DNA of 64,000 nucleotides from Kryptolebias marmoratus. Its lineage: Eukaryota; Chordata; Actinopteri; Cyprinodontiformes; Rivulidae. The notes below the pieces were generated by a model that was not told the origin of the DNA, ran no database searches, and saw only the letters and a list, made by a program, of their open reading frames with translations. The translations under genes were made by a program, and so were the position numbers. The first letter of the stretch is position 1, and each line of letters begins with the position of its first letter. The stretch lies in the NCBI RefSeq assembly GCF_001649575.2, contig NC_051451.1:19682045-19746044 (forward strand). Reading direction: 5' to 3'. This document shows positions 60,622-64,000 of the stretch, piece by piece.

Positions 60622-60674
60622 TTAACCCTTTTAAAACGACAGGGCCATTATTATTATGGTGCTAAAAGGGTTAA
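60622..60674. repeat. perfect 12-bp inverted repeat
   Basis: TTAACCCTTTTA (60622-60633) and TAAAAGGGTTAA (60663-60674) flank a 29-nt spacer in the intron between the two camkmt exons. It could be the termini of a tiny MITE remnant. Confidence 0.9.
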
Positions 60675-60819
60675 AACTACACGAGATATCAACAATTTAA
60701 TGCTATTGCAATATTATTGTACACAATATCAGTATTGCAAAGTGTTGCAATACATTGCAGACACAAATTGGATGTCAATAATGTTTAGCGATCAGATGGA
60801 CCCACTAAATGCCTGCTGC

Positions 60820-60950
60820 TGAGTTAGATGAAAGTGGCTGATATTTTAAAACACACAAAGCGTGTTTTGAGCATTGTTATGAGAGGAGTGAGTCAAATAT
60901 GGCTTTATCACACCTGATAGTGTCACTGCGATATTTTCTCAATACATTTT
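60820..60950. repeat. decayed repeat related to 31.5 kb
   Basis: GAGGAGTGAGTCAAATATGGCTTTATCACACCTGATAGTGTCACTGCGATAT parallels 31586-31645 (see the entry at 31120-31680). Upstream, ATTGCAATATTATTGTACACAATATCAGTATTGCAA (60704-60739) has the same AT-dyad style as 31350-31400. Confidence 0.5.
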
Positions 60951-61009
60951 TACTCATCAGTAAATTATACCTCGAAATTTAAATCTTCTCAATCACTTCC
61001 TTGAAAATT

Positions 61010-61260
61010 CCTCAGATTGAAGCCTGGCTGGAATTTGCACTAAATGCCTGGCGCACCTTCCTGTGCCTCGCTGTGTTGTTTTGTGCTGCTCTTTTTTTCC
61101 AGCTGTTGTCTGCTGAGCGTTCGGCCTGCCCTGTGGCACGGGGCTGAAAAGCACCCAGGCACTTTTGATTTCCACTCAAGGTGGATCGCCACCCTTTGAT
61201 TTCCTGTTTTAACATTCAAGAGGCGGGAGGCGAGGCGGAGAGGGTTATTGATCAGAGCAG
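61010..61260. promoter_or_regulatory. candidate regulatory island in the camkmt intron
   Basis: GC-balanced unique sequence, e.g. GCCTGGCTGGAATTTGCACTAAATGCCTGGCGCACC, CTGCTGAGCGTTCGGCCTGCC, and GGCGAGGCGGAGAGGGTTATTGATC. The minus frames of 60-142 codons across it match no family. Function inferred. Confidence 0.28.
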
Positions 61261-61273
61261 CGTAGTGAAGGTC

Positions 61274-61380
61274 AGCGAGAGAGGGAGGGAGGCAGGGGAG
61301 GGATGAAAGAGGACAGGGGAAGAGATGGAGGGTTTGGGGAGATGAAAGGAGGAAGAGGATGGAGAGAAGGGTTGAATGAG
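61274..61380. repeat. polypurine tract
   Basis: About 107 bp, almost entirely A and G, some 330 bp upstream of the motif-I exon acceptor. Confidence 0.88.
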
Positions 61381-61604
61381 CAGGCATACTACATGACTGT
61401 GTGTGTGTAGGGGTGTGTGTGACTGTGTGCTCCTCAGATATCCTGCTGATTGAGCTTGTGCTTCTCAATGTTCAGCATTCAGCTTTCAAGTTGATGGTTG
61501 AATTGATATTTCTTACCCTGCTGTGTTTACTGTTTGTGTATCTGCTTGTATTCGTAGGGCTGGTGTGGGAGTGTGTGTCTATCTCTGTGCAAATCTACTG
61601 TACA

Positions 61605-61626
61605 GCACGTGTGTGTGTGTGTGTGT
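61605..61626. repeat. (GT)n microsatellite
   Basis: Short GT run about 80 bp before the exon acceptor at 61705. Confidence 0.93.
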
Positions 61627-61705
61627 TAGTACTAAACTGCTGGTTTTGGCTCAGCAAAGCGAAATCTCACCCCTGCTCGCCTTTCTCTTCCTCTCTGTCT
61701 CCCAG

Positions 61706-61757
61706 GGGTGCAGTGTGTGAGTTGGGAGGAGGTATGACTTGTCTTGGTGGCCTCATG
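61706..61757 (+). CDS. camkmt: camkmt internal exon carrying SAM-binding motif I
   Basis: The next camkmt exon, 52 nt. It follows a pyrimidine-rich tract and a CAG acceptor (61703-61705) and is followed by a strong donor, GTAAGT, at 61758. The first base completes the codon left open at 60158 (AA+G, Lys). The exon then reads G-A-V-C-E-L-G-G-G-M-T-C-L-G-G-L-M and ends at a codon boundary. E-L-G-G-G is the glycine-rich loop (motif I) that binds S-adenosylmethionine in seven-beta-strand methyltransferases. The run C-E-L-G-G-G-M-T-C-L is characteristic of CAMKMT and its relatives (Methyltransf_16 group). Compared with the mammalian protein as I recall it, the junction before V-C-E-L is one residue shorter. 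The following exon, expected to encode the strand after motif I, does not appear before the window ends. Confidence 0.95.
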
Positions 61758-62445
61758 GTAAGTGACACACACAAACACACTCACACACACACAGATTTCT
61801 GCCTAGAAAAAAAAAAGGTTTGGCTTCTTTAATAAAACTAATCATCGCCAATCAATGCACACACAGCTTGGCATACACTGTCCTTATCTATTCAAACGCT
61901 ATCATTCACTTCTTGTGTGCTGGAATGTGCATTTGTGTTTGCCAACCTTCAGGTGTATTTGCTTGCAAACACTTTACTTACATAAAATTAATTAGTTTAG
62001 TCTCTTCAGTTTAGTGTTTACAACCATATTGAGGGAGCACATTATGTCTGAACGGAGCTCCTAATTGGTTGCATTCTTCCTGAATTCTGAGTCAAGAACT
62101 GACTGATCTTTTCATCATAAAAGGACTCAATAGAAAAGAGGCGCATAGTTTTGGAAGGTTTTATGGTTCGAAAAAAACACTTGACTGTGTGAAAACCACA
62201 ATCACAGTAATTGCAGTGCAGCTGAGCAGCAATGCACCTTCCTGTTGGTATCCTCGTAGTTTTGATAGATACACTAAGAAGTTATCTTAGGAGCTGCACA
62301 GCGTTAGTGTTTTTTCATACACACAAACATCCCCATGCACACTGATTCTCAGATACACTGCAGTCTGACAGCTATAGGGTTTATTAGTCTGAAGGGCCCC
62401 TCCACACTGCAGGCTTTGGTGTCCCATCGATCTGTTAGATGCCAA

Positions 62446-62446
<1 letters not shown>

Positions 62447-62479
<33 letters not shown>
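62447..62479. repeat. (GT)n microsatellite
   Basis: A GT run of about 30 bp followed by GAGTGAGCAAGTGTGTGTGT. Confidence 0.95.
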
Positions 62480-62481
<2 letters not shown>

Positions 62482-63799
62482 TGAGCAAGTGTGTGTGTAA
62501 AATGCCTGGTTTTATCTCTTGGCAGTCAATACACCATGTTTTGACATTGGTGGCCTGAGATGGGATCCTTCCTTCACACCTCTCCTTCTCCTCCTCCCTC
62601 CTCCATCCGTCACTGACACCACTTTCACCGCATTATCTTGATTGTTCATTAGATATTGCATAAATATTGCATTACATGTTGCATTCAGTTGCCTTATTCC
62701 CCCTCCATTTTATGTTTATAAACATTATACATGTGTTCCTAGATTTGCTATGTCCCTACTGTGGATATAATAATTGTGATGTCTGTAACATTTCTTACTG
62801 AAGTCAATTTCTTTTTGTAGACAATTCTCAGGGCTGTTTTTATGTTTAATGATTTTTTAAAAATAAATTTTAACAGCATGTGTTCGTTCTAAACACTGAG
62901 TCTGAGAAAATTAGTTGGATTTAACTTTTGCTCAGTTGGATTCAGTCTTTATTAAACAGATGGAGGGATGCACAATACCCTGCAGACACACTTTTGAACA
63001 TGTGTCTGTGTTTGTTTCTTAGGTCTCATGCATGTGTGTATGATCAGTTTGATTCAGAAAAAATCATATTTTAGAGCAAACTAATTGTAGCACAATCTTT
63101 TTGTGTAGCTGGGTTGAACAGTTTGTGCATCCTGTCACTTTGGAACGCTGCTTGAAGAAAATCTCGAGCAAATTTTGTGATGGTCCTGACATGAATTTGT
63201 CCAGAAACAGTATTTTAGCATCACAAAAGTAACACTTTTTACTGTATTCATTTGCAGATAGAACTGAATTGAATAAATTACAATCAAATACAGTTTCCAG
63301 CAAGTGGTACAACTAGCCCTGCCTATGGGGTTTGTTGTGACGTTTCACAGTGCCCACTTTCATTGTAACTGTACAAAATAAGTAGCTTGTTGAAATATAC
63401 TTTGAGTACACAGTTGTAGTAAAAATGTTTATGCATCTTTTATTAAAACAATGATTTTACGCAAATATTTTCCTCTATAAATTTGTAGAAATAAAGCATT
63501 TTGTGAGGTCTCTGCCTTGTTGAACCAACTATTTGATGAATTTGTTTATGGTTCACTTGGATTTACCAACACAAAAAAACTACTTGCTAGCCACTTACTA
63601 TAAGGTCATGCGGACCCACACTCTTTAACAAAATTTGACAGCCTGACACATACTTGCTGCGATAAAAGAAAAGGCAGCTGTGAAGAAAAGTGATGGCAAA
63701 AGATGGGGTTATAATCGAGCACACACCTCTCTATCTACATCTCCCTCACACACATTGTAACGCAAAGGCTCTCCATTCTCTCGTCTCCCTCCCTCTCTT

Positions 63800-64000
63800 C
63801 CCCTTCGTCTTTTGCAGTCTGCTCTGCAAAGTTATATGAAGGGCATCAGGCAGGCCTGGCGAGCCGAGTGCAGAGTGACAGCGGCGAACGGAGTGATGGC
63901 TCGGCCTGATAAACACCCAGCGTCAAATGAAAAGGCTCTACGCTTGCCATCATCCCCTGTCACAATGCAATTACTGAACAGAGTGATAGCAAGATAGCAG
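63800..64000. promoter_or_regulatory. candidate regulatory island at the window edge
   Basis: GC-rich unique sequence after a pyrimidine tract: GGCGAGCCGAGTGCAGAGTGACAGCGGCGAACGGAGTGATGGC, CCTGATAAACACCCAGCG, and CCTGTCACAATGCAATTACTG (Sox core ACAATG next to a CAATTA homeodomain core). An acceptor-like TTTTGCAG precedes an open frame, but the peptide does not match the expected camkmt continuation. It is therefore read as non-coding. It may continue past the edge. Confidence 0.35.

Larger units (their letters stand above)
60159..61705 (+). other. camkmt: camkmt intron between the two recognised exons (1547 bp)
   Basis: A GT-AG intron, donor GTGAGT at 60159 and acceptor CAG ending at 61705. 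It contains a 12-bp inverted repeat (60622-60674), a decayed repeat shared with 31.5 kb (about 60820-60950), a GC-balanced island (61010-61260), a polypurine tract (61274-61380) and a short GT run just before the second exon. Confidence 0.9.
61758..64000 (+). other. camkmt: start of the following camkmt intron
   Basis: The intron opens with the donor GTAAGT at 61758 and runs past the window. It contains a GT microsatellite (62451-62479) and, at the extreme right, a GC-rich island (63800-64000). No sequence coding for the residues expected after motif I is seen. Confidence 0.85.

Noticed and set aside
63812..63997. Open frame after an acceptor-like TTTTGCAG, possible next camkmt exon
   Set aside because: The peptide (S-A-L-Q-S-Y-M-K-G-I-R-Q..) does not resemble the CAMKMT sequence expected after motif I, and there is no donor in the frame before the edge. 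Treated as a non-coding island.
1..64000. CRISPR arrays, operons, phage or bacterial genes
   Set aside because: Direct repeats here are microsatellites and transposon copies. Sequence texture, introns and repeats are vertebrate.

Overview
This is vertebrate, almost certainly teleost fish, nuclear DNA. It is AT-rich, mostly non-coding, and crowded with GT/CA microsatellites. It carries fish-type mobile-element debris: L2-clade and RTE-like LINE pieces, a Tc1/mariner copy, a tRNA-derived SINE and foldback/MITE-like repeats. No prokaryotic or viral gene organisation is present. Nearly all open frames in the window are chance frames through microsatellites or repeats.

The only host gene I can support is camkmt (calmodulin-lysine N-methyltransferase), on the + strand. 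Two consecutive short exons lie near the right end, 60098-60158 and 61706-61757. They have canonical splice sites and compatible phases. Together they encode the W-P-S-E-E segment and the S-adenosylmethionine-binding motif (C-E-L-G-G-G-M-T-C-L). I found no earlier exon in the 60 kb to the left and no later exon before the right edge. The window is therefore best read as one very large camkmt intron (at least 60 kb), two small exons, a 1.5 kb intron, and the start of the next intron.

Layout: 0.6-5 kb, intron with homeodomain-motif-rich candidate regulatory blocks and a polyA-ended dispersed repeat (3.3-3.8 kb). 6-16 kb, three copies of one unclassified repeat family, an L2-like LINE end, a second dispersed repeat and a Sox-motif-rich block. 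16.5-22 kb, a decayed Tc1 element, a poly(A)29, a 74-bp AC microsatellite and an L2 LINE 3' end. 22-34 kb, candidate regulatory blocks, a 469-bp foldback element, a SINE with a clear 12-bp target-site duplication nested in an older repeat, and an L2/SINE-type tail. 34-48 kb, MITE-like repeats, an internally deleted RTE-like fragment and a 67-nt near-perfect hairpin (43089-43155). 48-60 kb, an RTE-like endonuclease fragment, a second copy of the 28.5-kb repeat, a LINE 3' end and more candidate regulatory blocks. 60-64 kb, the camkmt exons.

Interpretation (inference): in vertebrates as I recall them, camkmt neighbours the developmental regulators six3 and six2. A giant camkmt intron with many unique, GC-balanced, homeodomain/Sox-motif-rich islands fits a bystander gene hosting long-range enhancers. 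Conservation cannot be tested from one sequence, so every regulatory call here is low confidence. The most unusual unexplained objects are the hairpin at 43.1 kb and the foldback element at 25.9-26.3 kb.
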